Counted from the stretch's first letter, positions 45,916 through 55,659 are shown. The stretch: DNA of 64,000 nucleotides from Campylobacter insulaenigrae NCTC 12927 (GCF_000816185.1 NZ_CP007770.1:992001-1056000), one strand, 5' to 3'. Notes: generated by a model from the letters alone, not told the origin. Program-made: numbers and translations.

Positions 45916-46475
45916 TTTAAATGTCCCATTTGTACATGTTTAATTTCTAAATATTCTTTATTAAAACGATTTGACTCAATAAGTATTGGAATTCTCGCAT
46001 TGATTTTATTTTTCAAAGAAGCAAGCTTATGTGGATTATTCGTTAGCAAATTTATTTTTGAAATTTGATAATGATTTAATATGAACTCAACTATATCGTA
46101 AGTTCTTTCATCTGCCTGAAAACCCAGCTGGTGATTTGCTTCTATTGTATTAAATCCTTGATCTTGCAAAGCATAAGCATTAATTTTATTAAAAAGCCCT
46201 ATTCCTCTACCTTCTTGCCTTAAATAAATAACCATTCCACCATATTCTTGAATATATTTTAAAGAAAACTCAAGCTGCTCACCACAATCACATTTTAAAC
46301 TCCCAAAAGCATCACCTGTAAGGCATTCTGAATGAATTCTAATATTGACTTCTTTGTCGAATGTTCCTTTAAAAATACAAATATGATCTTTATCTTTTTC
46401 TTTAAAACTCTGAATATTGAATTCTCCAAAACGCGTAGGAAGTTTAGCTATATTAGAAATTTGGATATCCATCAA
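45912..46475 (-). CDS. ribA: GTP cyclohydrolase II
   Basis: Opens GTP to start riboflavin synthesis. The 187-residue single-domain enzyme has the zinc site [18 protein letters not shown] (about residues 51-68) with three cysteines, the catalytic [24 protein letters not shown] (about 79-102), [10 protein letters not shown] and [12 protein letters not shown]. It lacks the RibB domain, so the stand-alone form is used. It diverges from hemB across a short gap. Confidence 0.95.
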   Translation of the reverse strand: MMDIQISNIAKLPTRFGEFNIQSFKEKDKDHICIFKGTFDKEVNIRIHSECLTGDAFGSLKCDCGEQLEFSLKYIQEYGGMVIYLRQEGRGIGLFNKINAYALQDQGFNTIEANHQLGFQADERTYDIVEFILNHYQISKINLLTNNPHKLASLKNKINARIPILIESNRFNKEYLEIKHVQMGHLN

Positions 46476-46540
46476 TACTTACCTTTTTTACAAAAATATG
46501 TTAAAATTTATATAGATTTTAACAAACAAAAAGGAAATTT

Positions 46541-47530
46541 ATGTTTAAACGCTTTAGAAGATTAAGACTTAATGAAAACCTAAGAGCTTTAGTAAAGGAA
46601 AATACATTAAATTTAGATGATTTAATTTATCCACTTTTTGTTGTTGAAGGAAAAAATATAAAAAAAGAAATTAATTCTATGCCAGATATTTTTCAAATGA
46701 GTATAGATGAAATTTTAAAAGAATGTCAAGAATTAATCTCACTCGGCATTAAAGCTATTATTTTATTTGGCGTTATAGAAGATGATAAAAAAGATAGTTG
46801 TGGGAGCGATGCTTTAAATGATGATGGATTAATAGCTAGAAGTTTAAGAGAAATCAAAGCTAAATTTCCAAATTTAATTCTAATAACCGATCTTTGTTTT
46901 TGCGAATACACAGATCATGGACATTGTGGAATTATAAATCCTAAAACAAAAAGCGTTGATAATGACCTTACTCTAGAAATTTCAGCCAAACAAGCTTTAA
47001 TTCATGCAAAAAATGGTGCTGATATGATAGCACCAAGTGGAATGATGGATGGTATTGTCCAAATTCTAAGAAAAACATTAGATGAGAATGGATTCGAAAA
47101 CTTACCAATTATGGCTTATTCTACTAAATTTGCTTCAGCATATTATGGACCTTTTAGAGAAGTAGCAAAATCAACTCCAAGTTACGGGGATAGAAAAAGC
47201 TATCAAATGGATTTTGCCAATGGTAAAGAAGCATTAAATGAAAGTTTAGAAGATGAAAAACAAGGAGCTGATATTTTGATGGTTAAGCCAGCTCTTGCTT
47301 ATTTGGATGTAGTCAAAGATTTATCAAATCATTCTAAACTCCCAATTTGCGTATATAATGTTAGTGGAGAATATGCACTCTTAAAAGCTGGTCAAAAATC
47401 TGGAGTGATTGATTATGAAAAAGTAGTTTATGAAACTATGCTAGCTTTCAAAAGAGCAGGAGCTAAGCTTATCATAACTTATCATGCAAAAGAAATTGCT
47501 AAATTTCTTACTCAAAAAGGAAACAATTGA
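46541..47530 (+). CDS. hemB: Delta-aminolevulinic acid dehydratase (porphobilinogen synthase)
   Basis: Condenses two ALA molecules to porphobilinogen. The 329-residue protein has [10 protein letters not shown], the metal-site segment [15 protein letters not shown] (about residues 120-134), [11 protein letters not shown], the first Schiff-base lysine region [19 protein letters not shown] and [12 protein letters not shown] with the second lysine. The metal loop has three cysteines (CFC and GHCG), so a zinc-type enzyme is likely. It overlaps the next gene by 4 bases (TTGA). Confidence 0.97.
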   Translation: MFKRFRRLRLNENLRALVKENTLNLDDLIYPLFVVEGKNIKKEINSMPDIFQMSIDEILKECQELISLGIKAIILFGVIEDDKKDSCGSDALNDDGLIARSLREIKAKFPNLILITDLCFCEYTDHGHCGIINPKTKSVDNDLTLEISAKQALIHAKNGADMIAPSGMMDGIVQILRKTLDENGFENLPIMAYSTKFASAYYGPFREVAKSTPSYGDRKSYQMDFANGKEALNESLEDEKQGADILMVKPALAYLDVVKDLSNHSKLPICVYNVSGEYALLKAGQKSGVIDYEKVVYETMLAFKRAGAKLIITYHAKEIAKFLTQKGNN

Positions 47531-48012
47531 ACAATCTTACTAAAAAAAAATCTCAAAAAATTATAGACGATTTATTAAAACAACTTGGCATGGAAGAACA
47601 AAACCGTACAGTCTTTCATCTAAAAAATATTAATGAAAAAGAAAAACAAATCATTCTTGATGCAAAATGCAAAGAGGTACTTGAACCATGGTTTATCATA
47701 GATGAAAATGATGAAGTTAAAACAATGTTTTCTATTAAAACTTTAATAGATTTTTTTCAAAAGGCCAAAGAAATTCAAAGACATAATTTTGAATTAAGAC
47801 TCGAAAAAGCAATTTATCAGCAAATTCCTATAGATTTTCATGATGTATGGATTGTAGCAATGGATGAAATTCAAAAACAAATTAACAATGGCACCAAAGA
47901 AGCTAATATAGACTTAGAGCAATTAATTACAAATATACATATTAAACACCCTAATCTATTTTTTAATATGAAAGAAATGGCACAAAAGGTTCAAAATAAT
48001 GAAAGATTATAA
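47527..48012 (+). CDS. UPF0763 (DUF2603) family protein
   Basis: A 161-residue soluble protein found in Campylobacter and relatives. It has a conserved central [25 protein letters not shown] (about residues 53-77) and a helical C-terminal half. Translation begins at TTG overlapping the hemB stop, and its end overlaps hemN by 14 bases. In C. jejuni I recall argF sitting between hemB and this gene; here it is absent. The biochemical role is unknown; the place between heme genes may be meaningful. Confidence 0.85.
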   Translation: MNNLTKKKSQKIIDDLLKQLGMEEQNRTVFHLKNINEKEKQIILDAKCKEVLEPWFIIDENDEVKTMFSIKTLIDFFQKAKEIQRHNFELRLEKAIYQQIPIDFHDVWIVAMDEIQKQINNGTKEANIDLEQLITNIHIKHPNLFFNMKEMAQKVQNNERL

Positions 48013-49354
48013 AAATTTTACTAAATATTCTAAAGCTGGACCAAGATATACTTCATATCCTACTGCAGTTGAATTTAATAACAATTTTAATTACAACGAC
48101 TATATACAGATTTTAAAAAAACAACAAGCTTCTTTGTCTTTATATTTCCACTTACCTTTTTGCAGAAGTGCCTGTTATTTTTGTGGCTGCAATGTTATTT
48201 ATACTGCAAAAGAAGAAAACAAAGAGAGATATTTAACTTATCTTTTTAAAGAGTTAGACTTGTTAGCTAGCATTATCAACACTAAACGAATAGTAGAGCA
48301 AATGCACTTTGGAGGAGGAACTCCTACTTTTTTTTCTGCAAAACAACTTGAAAAATTAATTTTAAAAATCAAAGATATTTTTCCACAATTTAGTCAAGAT
48401 AGTGAAGTAAGTTGCGAAATAGATCCTAGATTTTTAAATGAAGAGCAAGCTGATGTTTTAATTAATAATGGATTTAATCGTATTAGTTTTGGTGTACAAG
48501 ATTTTGATACAAAAGTACAGAAAGAAATTCATAGAATTCAGCCATTTGATATCACAAAAAACGCAGTAGATATGGTCAGGAGCAAAGGTATAAAATCTGT
48601 AAATATGGATTTAATTTATGGGCTTCCATATCAAAGTATTGAAAGTTTCAAACAAACCTTAGAAAAAGCACTTTTAATTAATCCTGATAGACTAGCAATT
48701 TTTAATTATGCGCATGTACCTTGGCTTAAAAAAAACATGAGAAAATTTGATGAAAGTACTTTACCAACCCCTAATGTAAAACTTCAAATTTTAGAATATT
48801 GTGAAAAATTTTTAACTCAAAATGGATATAAAATGATTGGAATGGATCATTTTGCAAAACCACAAGATGAACTTTTTAAGGCATTAGAAAATGGTACTTT
48901 ACATAGGAATTTTCAAGGCTATACAACCAAGGGTGGCACTGACTTGCTAGGTATTGGCTTAACTAGTATTGGTGAAGGTAAAAGACATTATATGCAAAAT
49001 TTTAAAGATATGCTAAAGTATGAAAAAGCTATTGATGAGGGAAAACTGCCTTGCGAAAAAGGCATTATGCTTGATGATGATGATGTTTTAAGAAAAGCAG
49101 TGATCATGGAACTTATGAGTAATTTTGCATTAAATATAGACAAAATTGAACAAGAATTTAAAGTTGATTTTTTTGAGTATTTTAAAGATGAATTAAAACA
49201 ATTAGAAGAATTAAAACAATTTTTAGATATAAATTCAAAATTTATCAAGGTAAACGAAACAGGAGTTTTACTTATAAGGAATATCGCAATGTGCTTTGAT
49301 AAATATTTAAAACAAATTAGCGAAGATAAAAAAGTTTTTTCTAAAACGGTTTAA
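47999..49354 (+). CDS. hemN: Oxygen-independent coproporphyrinogen III oxidase
   Basis: A 451-residue radical SAM enzyme that decarboxylates coproporphyrinogen III without O2. The N-terminal GPRYTSYPTAVEF and the cluster motif CRSACYFCGCN (C-x3-C-x2-C, about residues 56-66) are HemN hallmarks. HFGGGTPTFF and MDLIYGLPYQ follow, and the C-terminal HemN domain (LLGIGLTSIGEG) is present. Together with hemB it forms a heme synthesis run suited to low oxygen. Confidence 0.96.
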   Translation: MKDYKNFTKYSKAGPRYTSYPTAVEFNNNFNYNDYIQILKKQQASLSLYFHLPFCRSACYFCGCNVIYTAKEENKERYLTYLFKELDLLASIINTKRIVEQMHFGGGTPTFFSAKQLEKLILKIKDIFPQFSQDSEVSCEIDPRFLNEEQADVLINNGFNRISFGVQDFDTKVQKEIHRIQPFDITKNAVDMVRSKGIKSVNMDLIYGLPYQSIESFKQTLEKALLINPDRLAIFNYAHVPWLKKNMRKFDESTLPTPNVKLQILEYCEKFLTQNGYKMIGMDHFAKPQDELFKALENGTLHRNFQGYTTKGGTDLLGIGLTSIGEGKRHYMQNFKDMLKYEKAIDEGKLPCEKGIMLDDDDVLRKAVIMELMSNFALNIDKIEQEFKVDFFEYFKDELKQLEELKQFLDINSKFIKVNETGVLLIRNIAMCFDKYLKQISEDKKVFSKTV

Positions 49355-49355
49355 A

Positions 49356-50633
49356 ATGCTGAATATATCTGAAATTTCAAACGCCTGTGTAAAATGTGGC
49401 AAATGCATTCCTATCTGTACAATACATGAAATCAATCGCGATGAAACTACTTCTCCAAGAGGATTTTTGGATTTAATTAACGCATATGAGAATCAAGAAT
49501 TAAATTTAGACAAAGATCTTAAAAAAATTTTTGAATCATGTTTTTTATGCACTAACTGTGTTGAAGTTTGTCCAAGTAATTTAAAAGTAGATAGTGCAAT
49601 AGAAAAAGTTCGTTACGATATAGCGGAAAAATTTGGTATTGCATGGTATAAAAAAATCATATTCTTTCTCTTAAGAAAAAGAAGTATTTTAAATCTATTG
49701 GCAAAATTTGGTTATGTCTTTCAAAGTTGTGCTTTTAAATTACAAGATGTTAATTTGGGTATGAAAGCTAAATTTAATCTTCCATTAATTAAAAAAGATC
49801 GTTTGCTGCCCTCTCTAACTAAAAAAAGTTTTTTAAATGCTAATGGTGATTTTATAGATAATAATGGGGATAAAAATATAGGTATTTTCATAGGATGTTT
49901 GGCTAATTATTCTTATACAGATACAGGATTTGCTTTACTTAAAATTTGTAAGCATCTAAAAATTAATGTTGATTTGTTAAAACAACAAAAATGCTGCGGG
50001 GCTCCTCATTATTTTACCGGAGATTTTAAAAGTGTTGAAAAATTAGCTAAAAAAAACATAATCTATTTTGAAGAAAAACTAAAAAAACTAGATTATATTA
50101 TTGTTCCTGAAGCTACTTGTTCTGCTATGCTGAATATTGATTATGAACATTTTTTTCATATGAATAATGATACAGAGTGGGCTAAAAGAGCGAAAATGGT
50201 ATCTTCTAAAATTTTATTAGCTACAAAATATCTTTATGATCATACCAATCTAGAAGAAATTTTAAAAAATAGTAAAAAATTTGATTTTAGTATTACCTAT
50301 CATGATCCTTGCCATGCTAAAAAAATGCAAGGAGTTTTTAAAGAACCAAGGACTTTGCTTAGAAATAATTATATTTTTAAAGAATTACCTAACGCAAATG
50401 AATGCTGCGGTTTTGGTGGTATTAGTATGCAAATGGAAAATTATAATAATGCATTAAAAGTTGGCATAAAAAAAGCAAATAATATTAAACATACAAAAGT
50501 TCAAGTGGTAAGTGCGGAATGCTCTGCTTGCAGGATGCAAATTTCAAACTCACTCGAACATGAAAAAATTAATACTAAATTTTTACACCCTTTAGAATTA
50601 ATAGCTAAAACATTAGAAGAAAATTATTCTTGA
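49356..50633 (+). CDS. GlcF-like iron-sulfur oxidoreductase subunit
   Basis: A 425-residue protein with two [4Fe-4S] sites near the N-terminus (CVKCGKCIPIC and CFLCTNCVEVC) and two cysteine-rich CCG domains (QKCCGAPHYF and NECCGFGG, with CHAKK between). This is the pattern of glycolate oxidase GlcF and heterodisulfide reductase HdrD-like subunits. No GlcD-like flavoprotein gene is adjacent, so the electron donor is unclear; it may pair with a dehydrogenase elsewhere. It starts one base after hemN and overlaps the opposing small gene by 10 bases. Confidence 0.85.
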   Translation: MLNISEISNACVKCGKCIPICTIHEINRDETTSPRGFLDLINAYENQELNLDKDLKKIFESCFLCTNCVEVCPSNLKVDSAIEKVRYDIAEKFGIAWYKKIIFFLLRKRSILNLLAKFGYVFQSCAFKLQDVNLGMKAKFNLPLIKKDRLLPSLTKKSFLNANGDFIDNNGDKNIGIFIGCLANYSYTDTGFALLKICKHLKINVDLLKQQKCCGAPHYFTGDFKSVEKLAKKNIIYFEEKLKKLDYIIVPEATCSAMLNIDYEHFFHMNNDTEWAKRAKMVSSKILLATKYLYDHTNLEEILKNSKKFDFSITYHDPCHAKKMQGVFKEPRTLLRNNYIFKELPNANECCGFGGISMQMENYNNALKVGIKKANNIKHTKVQVVSAECSACRMQISNSLEHEKINTKFLHPLELIAKTLEENYS

Positions 50634-50836
50634 AAATTTTTAATATCTTCTATGTTTGATCTATTTTTTTCTATTAACATTCTATTTTTTTCTATATTTT
50701 CATTATTTTTTTTACATTCATTCTTTAAAATCTCTATATTTTTGTATAAAATTTTTATTTTTCTTTCATAACGATTAATGAGCAAAAACACTATAAATAA
50801 AAATAAAATTAATATGGTCCAATTTAAAAATTCCAT
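50624..50836 (-). CDS. Small membrane-anchored coiled-coil protein
   Basis: A 70-residue protein with one N-terminal membrane helix (WTILILFLFIVFLLI) followed by a Lys/Glu/Asn-rich helix whose heptads (KIKILYKNIEILKNECKKN) suggest a coiled coil. It starts 40 bases downstream of alr on the same strand. No family is recognised; it could be a small scaffold. The clear two-part architecture makes a real gene likely. Confidence 0.6.
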   Translation of the reverse strand: MEFLNWTILILFLFIVFLLINRYERKIKILYKNIEILKNECKKNNENIEKNRMLIEKNRSNIEDIKNFQE

Positions 50837-50876
50837 ACTTCTTTCCTTTCCTCAAGACATATTAATATCTTTTGAC

Positions 50877-51884
50877 TTAAACTACAATTCTTTCTAAAAA
50901 TGGTGAAAGTTTAACTAAAATTTCATAATTAATCGTATTAAAAAATCGCGCCATTTCATTAGCATCTTTTATTACACAAATTTCATCACCACAGTCTTCG
51001 CAAGAAAAATTGTCCATAGACATTTTGCCAAGTATTTTTTTTCCATTTGGTAAAATTAAATCTTTTTTACCATTATAACGAAACAAACCATCTCCATATC
51101 CTAAATCATAAGTTGCAATGTTTATAGTATTCTTGGCAACATAAGCCCCACCATAACCTAAACTTTGATATGGTTGCAAAGTCCTTTGGCTGATTTTATT
51201 TGCCCATAAACTTAATACTTTACGCAAATTTTGATTAAAATAAGCATATCCAAATTGTACAAGACCTACTCTACAATATTCATCATCATCTAATTTACTT
51301 GACCTAAACAATGCTTCAGAATTATGAGAATGAAAAATAATTTTTTTAGACTCTTCACCAAGTATTTTTTTTACTTTTTCTTTTACAAATTTAAAATTTT
51401 GCTTTTGCACATAATAGCTTCCATCAAATTCATCGCTTCCTGCAAAATGCATCATAACACCACACAATTTTAACTGATGATTTTTTATTTGATTTAAAAC
51501 TTCTTCTATCTCATAAAATGAAATACCGTTTCTATGCATATTTGTATCAACTACCAAATGTATTTTAGTATTAGTTTTTATTTTTTTAATATCTCTTTTA
51601 TCATTTAACGCATAAATAAATTTATCATTTTCATTAAAATTGGGAATATGAGATAAGATTAAAATATTGTCAAAAATATCTTGTAGTTGTGTTGCTTCAT
51701 ACTCGTTTTTAACTGCAATGAAATTTACGCCCTTAGCTCTTGCAATAGGAGCTAAATCTTTAGCTCCATGTCCATAGGCATTATCTTTAAAAACACATAT
51801 TATTTTTTCATAAGATCGAATTTTAGAAGCAATTAGATCTAAATTAAACTCATAGGCTTTACGATCTAATTTTATATATGCCAT
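50877..51884 (-). CDS. alr: Alanine racemase
   Basis: A PLP enzyme that makes D-alanine for peptidoglycan. The 335-residue protein has the PLP lysine in ICVFKDNAYGHGA (Lys33) and a GYGDGLFRYN segment (about 258-267) with the phosphate-binding neighbourhood. KMSMDNFSCE (about 286-295) follows, where most family members read V-S-M-D. The family's second catalytic tyrosine lies in LGYGGAYVAKNT. It shares one base with the upstream pgp2-like gene, linking D-Ala supply with peptidoglycan trimming. Confidence 0.94.
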   Translation of the reverse strand: MAYIKLDRKAYEFNLDLIASKIRSYEKIICVFKDNAYGHGAKDLAPIARAKGVNFIAVKNEYEATQLQDIFDNILILSHIPNFNENDKFIYALNDKRDIKKIKTNTKIHLVVDTNMHRNGISFYEIEEVLNQIKNHQLKLCGVMMHFAGSDEFDGSYYVQKQNFKFVKEKVKKILGEESKKIIFHSHNSEALFRSSKLDDDEYCRVGLVQFGYAYFNQNLRKVLSLWANKISQRTLQPYQSLGYGGAYVAKNTINIATYDLGYGDGLFRYNGKKDLILPNGKKILGKMSMDNFSCEDCGDEICVIKDANEMARFFNTINYEILVKLSPFLERIVV

Positions 51885-52864
51885 TATTGCTCAGCTAAAA
51901 TTTGCATTTTGCTATCTTGCAATCTTACATAAATAACCTTATCACCTTTAAATTTATAATTTTTAGTATCATAATCTTCATAAAAACCTATTCTAAAAAT
52001 TTTCTCATTTTTAATATTTGGATAAGGACTAATACTTAAATCCGAAAATTTAATAATTTTTTTATCATTTTTTGAAAAAACTCTTTCTTTTGTCTTTGCA
52101 AACTGCTCATATTTATATTTATTATTATGTTTAAATACTTTTTGATCATAGAAAGATAAATATCTTTTTATATCATTATTTTGCCAACTTTCCTTCCAAG
52201 TAAATAAATTTGCAAGAAGTGTAGAAATTTCATCTATATTGGTAGTAATTTTATCTTTTTCTTCTATCATGGCATATGTTCTTCTATCAGCTACCACTTT
52301 ATAAAATTCCTCCAACAAATCATTATGAACCGCAATACAACCTCTAGTTTTATATGTATCCAAACGCGTTCCATCTAGTGGATAGCCATGTATCCATATT
52401 CCACCACCTGTTTTACCTAAAGTCCTATCTAAGATATTAGGATAGGTTGTCGCGAATGCAAAAGGACCATAATATGGATCTCCTGGATAAAATTTTTTTC
52501 CTAGCTCATAAAAACCTATAGGAGTTTTTAAATCTCCTTCTATTTCTTTATCGCCAGATAAACCCGTTAAAACATCTTTTTGAGTAAATTTTTTCTCAAT
52601 TTTTCCATCATTATAATAAAACACTTTAATTATTTTATCACCTTTATTTGTCAAAACTATCGCTGTGTCGTTATCATAATAACCCAAACTTACGTTTTTA
52701 TCTTTTAATTCTTTAGACCAAAATTCTTTCGACGCTAATTCTTGTTCTAAAACTCTTTCAACCGCCTCTAAACCTTCGTTTAAATATATTTTTGCAAGAT
52801 TATTTGCATTAGCAAAAACGAAAAAAAATGCAAGTGAAAATAATATTTTAAACAACAAAGTCAA
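51884..52864 (-). CDS. pgp2: LD-carboxypeptidase of the Csd6/Pgp2 (YkuD) type, helical-shape determinant
   Basis: Trims the terminal D-Ala from peptidoglycan tetrapeptides; in Helicobacter (Csd6) and C. jejuni (Pgp2) this is needed for helical cell shape. The 326-residue protein has a signal peptide (LLFKILFSLAFFFVFANA), a YkuD domain with His159 (GGIWIHGYP) and Cys176 (TRGCIAVHND), and a C-terminal NTF2-like domain with LFTWKESWQNNDIKRYLSFY. The start is TTG at 52864; another TTG two codons later is better spaced from AAAGG, so the start is uncertain by two residues. Confidence 0.88.
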   Translation of the reverse strand: MTLLFKILFSLAFFFVFANANNLAKIYLNEGLEAVERVLEQELASKEFWSKELKDKNVSLGYYDNDTAIVLTNKGDKIIKVFYYNDGKIEKKFTQKDVLTGLSGDKEIEGDLKTPIGFYELGKKFYPGDPYYGPFAFATTYPNILDRTLGKTGGGIWIHGYPLDGTRLDTYKTRGCIAVHNDLLEEFYKVVADRRTYAMIEEKDKITTNIDEISTLLANLFTWKESWQNNDIKRYLSFYDQKVFKHNNKYKYEQFAKTKERVFSKNDKKIIKFSDLSISPYPNIKNEKIFRIGFYEDYDTKNYKFKGDKVIYVRLQDSKMQILAEQ

Positions 52865-52935
52865 CCTTTCGTATTCAAATTAAAAGTCTTAATTATAATA
52901 TTTTTACAATAAATATATATTTAAATTTATATGTG

Positions 52936-52941
52936 TATAAT
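52936..52941 (+). promoter_or_regulatory. Sigma70 extended -10 box for the copper delivery cluster
   Basis: TATAAT preceded by TGTG (extended -10) 36 bases before the PCuAC gene start, with AAAGGA as ribosome site. It likely drives all three genes. Confidence 0.6.
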
Positions 52942-52976
52942 GTTTCAATGTTAATAAATTTATTAAAGGAAAAAAT

Positions 52977-53396
52977 ATGAAAAAAATTTTAGCTCTTTGT
53001 GCTTTTAGCTCATTTATTTTCGCAAATAATATTGTCGTAAATGATCCTTATGTAAGACAAACTCCGCCAAATGTAAAATCAACAGCATTTTTTTTAGAAC
53101 TTACAAACAAATCAAATAATGACATTGCACTCATAAAAGCTGAAAGTTCACTAAGTGATACAACCGAAATTCACGATCATGTTATGGATAATGGCAAAAA
53201 AATGATGATGCAAATTCCACAAATAACTATAAAAGCAAATTCTAGCACCACTTTAAAACCAGGTGGAAAACATATTATGGTATTAAATCTTAATCAAAAT
53301 ATTACCGAGGACACAAAAGCCGATTTAACTTTATATTTTGATGATAATAGCACTATTGTGATAAAAGACATTCATTCAAAAAATATTATGAAATAA
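52977..53396 (+). CDS. Periplasmic copper chaperone PCu(A)C
   Basis: A 139-residue secreted protein with a short signal (KKILALCAFSSFIFA). The Cu(I) site is the H-x(n)-M-x(n)-H-x-M pattern: TEIHDHVMDNGKKMMMQIP and LKPGGKHIMVL. The family delivers copper to the CuA or CuB sites of terminal oxidases, usually with a Sco protein, which is encoded two genes downstream. It abuts the next gene (overlap of one base). Confidence 0.92.
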   Translation: MKKILALCAFSSFIFANNIVVNDPYVRQTPPNVKSTAFFLELTNKSNNDIALIKAESSLSDTTEIHDHVMDNGKKMMMQIPQITIKANSSTTLKPGGKHIMVLNLNQNITEDTKADLTLYFDDNSTIVIKDIHSKNIMK

Positions 53397-53839
53397 TGAA
53401 AAAACTACTCATTTTTGTCATAGTTATTATTAGTTTAATAGCTATGGCCTATACTTATACTAGCAACAATCAAAGTAAAAAAAGAGAACTTATCACCACA
53501 TTAACTCCATTGCAATGTGACTTAAATATACAAGATTGTAGCTATGATTTTAATGGACAAAAAATATTGGTCTCTTTAAATCCAAAGCCAATTTCTTCTA
53601 TGAGCGAACTTGATTTAAATATTAGTAATCTTGGAGATTTTAGCAACTTAAATGCAAGAGTTTATGGATTAAATATGTATATGGGAGATATTGTTCCTAA
53701 ATTTAAAAAAAATAATAATTCCTATCATGCAAAATTAGTATTAAGTTCTTGTACTTTAGATGTTATGCGTTTTAGAATAGAACTTTTTGAAGATGAAAAA
53801 GCATTGGACTTTTATTTTGATTTTGATATAAAAAGGTAA
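53396..53839 (+). CDS. Membrane-anchored small periplasmic protein of the copper delivery cluster
   Basis: A 147-residue protein with an N-terminal signal anchor (LLIFVIVIISLIAMAYTYT) and a beta-rich periplasmic domain. It has LQCDLNIQDCSYDFNG near the start, GLNMYMGDIVPKF in the middle and VLSSCTLDVMRFRIELF near the end. Three cysteines and the Met-rich NMYMG segment could bind copper or form a disulfide that Sco reduces. It overlaps the PCuAC gene by one base and is followed 3 bases later by the Sco gene. No named family recognised. Confidence 0.75.
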   Translation: MKKLLIFVIVIISLIAMAYTYTSNNQSKKRELITTLTPLQCDLNIQDCSYDFNGQKILVSLNPKPISSMSELDLNISNLGDFSNLNARVYGLNMYMGDIVPKFKKNNNSYHAKLVLSSCTLDVMRFRIELFEDEKALDFYFDFDIKR

Positions 53840-53842
53840 GTA

Positions 53843-54400
53843 ATGAAAAAATTTTCTTTTGTTTTAGTCTGTATAGTAGCAATTGGATTTATTTTTATTT
53901 CAATGGAATATTTTAAAAACAACAAATATGACTTTTCTTTAAATTCTGAAAAAGGAATGTTAAGCTTAAAAGACTTCGCAGGAAAAAAATTAGTTATATA
54001 TTTTGGCTATACATATTGTCCCGATATATGTCCCACGGAGTTAGCTTTAATTGGAAAAATTTTAAAAAAATTAGATATTAAAAATCAAACACATCTTTTA
54101 TTTATATCTTTAGATCCAAGTAGAGATAATAATTTAACTCAATCTAATCAATGGGTGCAATATTTTTATCCAAATTCTACCGCTTTGATTGCACAAGATG
54201 AAAAAACACTTAAACAAATTACACAAAATTATGGTGTAATTTATCAAAAAATTCCTTTAAAAGATTCTGCCATGAAGTATTCTATAGCTCATAGTGGAGA
54301 ATTTTATCTTATAGATGAAAAAGGAAAATTCTTCAAGACAATTAATGACATTAGCTATGAAAATTTCTACAATGAAATTAAACAATTTTTAGATAATTAA
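53843..54400 (+). CDS. SCO1/SenC family copper/thiol protein
   Basis: A 185-residue membrane-anchored thioredoxin-like protein. The C-x3-C copper site is in YTYCPDICPTELALIG (about residues 56-71), and the third ligand His is in IAHSGEFYLID (about 153-163). Sco proteins insert copper or reduce cysteines of cytochrome oxidase; in Campylobacter the client is likely the cbb3-type oxidase. The three-gene set PCuAC-anchored protein-Sco is compact and probably one transcript. Confidence 0.92.
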   Translation: MKKFSFVLVCIVAIGFIFISMEYFKNNKYDFSLNSEKGMLSLKDFAGKKLVIYFGYTYCPDICPTELALIGKILKKLDIKNQTHLLFISLDPSRDNNLTQSNQWVQYFYPNSTALIAQDEKTLKQITQNYGVIYQKIPLKDSAMKYSIAHSGEFYLIDEKGKFFKTINDISYENFYNEIKQFLDN

Positions 54401-54403
54401 GCT

Positions 54404-55603
54404 TTATTCATTTCTCAAAGTATCTAAAATATTTACTTGAGTGGCTTTCTTAGCAGGATAATACGAAGATAAAACAATAATAATAATAGCACCTAAAATA
54501 GTTGCTAAAAAATCAACAATAGAAAGCTCTAATGGTAATTTACTCATACCATACACATCACTTGGCAAAGAAATAATATCAAAATTTCCTAATACATATA
54601 AAACTATTGCTGCTAAAATCATACCAACAACAATTCCACTCCCACCAATTAAAAATCCTAAAGAGAAAAAAGTTTTTTTAATCTCTATTTTACTTACACC
54701 TAAAGATAATAATAAAGCTATTTCATTGCGTCGATTCATAACTATCATAAGTAAAGAACTAACTATATTTAAACTTGCAACCAAAATAATAAGCATCAGT
54801 ACTATAAAAAGTGCTCTTTTTTCCAAAGCTAAAGCTGCAAAAAAATTTCCATTTTGTTCCCACCATCCAACACTAATATATTTAGCTCCTACAAATTCTT
54901 CTATAAGTTTTACATCCTTAAAAGGATTTTTAGAATACACATGTAAGCCATCATAACTCCCTTGAGGATAAGATAAAATTTTTGCTAGGGATTTTATATC
55001 TGTATACATATATGCTTTATCATAAGCTAACAAGCCTGAAGAAAAAGAAGCTTTTACATCAAAACGTTTTATTTGTGGTATTAAAGATAAACCATTAGCA
55101 TTTAAATTTGAAAAAATAAGTGTTAATTTATCGTCAAATGCAAGATTAAATTCGTTTTTTAAGCCATTTCCAATTAAGATTTCAAAATCTTGAATATCTT
55201 TGTTTTCCAATGCTGTATTGATAATCTCATTAATTTTTTTCTCATCCTCAAAATTTACACCAAATAATACCCCTCCTTCTAGTTTAAAATCATTTCTAGC
55301 TATCACTTGAGTACTAATATAAGGACTAAAAATTAAATTAGGAAATTTTAATCTTAATTCTTGTAATAATTTTTCATCAACATTTGTTCCAAAACGTGGT
55401 AAAATAGATATAGGATAGTTCATTGTAAAAAGTTTTCTTTCAAATTCCTTATCAAAACCATTCATTATAGCCATGGCCACTAAAAGAACACACAGACCAA
55501 TACTCACACCTAAAAAAGCCAAAATTTTAGATAATGTTATAAATGGTTGATCTTTATCAAAACGCAAATATTTAAATAATAAATATCTAGGAATACTTTT
55601 CAT
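54404..55603 (-). CDS. LolC/LolE-like lipoprotein-release ABC permease
   Basis: A 399-residue inner-membrane permease with the LolC/E and FtsX layout: one helix near the start (LSKILAFLGVSIGLCVLLVAMAIMNGFD), a large periplasmic domain (about residues 45-260), then three helices with LIILVASLNIVSSLLMIVMNRRNEIALLLSLG, the coupling region for a LolD-type ATPase. It has no ATPase next to it; the LolD-like gene at 15.0-15.6 kb is a candidate partner. A single permease would form a homodimer (LolF-like). It releases outer-membrane lipoproteins such as FlgP or MapA. Confidence 0.85.
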   Translation of the reverse strand: MKSIPRYLLFKYLRFDKDQPFITLSKILAFLGVSIGLCVLLVAMAIMNGFDKEFERKLFTMNYPISILPRFGTNVDEKLLQELRLKFPNLIFSPYISTQVIARNDFKLEGGVLFGVNFEDEKKINEIINTALENKDIQDFEILIGNGLKNEFNLAFDDKLTLIFSNLNANGLSLIPQIKRFDVKASFSSGLLAYDKAYMYTDIKSLAKILSYPQGSYDGLHVYSKNPFKDVKLIEEFVGAKYISVGWWEQNGNFFAALALEKRALFIVLMLIILVASLNIVSSLLMIVMNRRNEIALLLSLGVSKIEIKKTFFSLGFLIGGSGIVVGMILAAIVLYVLGNFDIISLPSDVYGMSKLPLELSIVDFLATILGAIIIIVLSSYYPAKKATQVNILDTLRNE

Positions 55604-55659
55604 CTTAACTCTATTTTTTATTTATTCTAACAATAAAACAATACAAATATTTTCATAAA

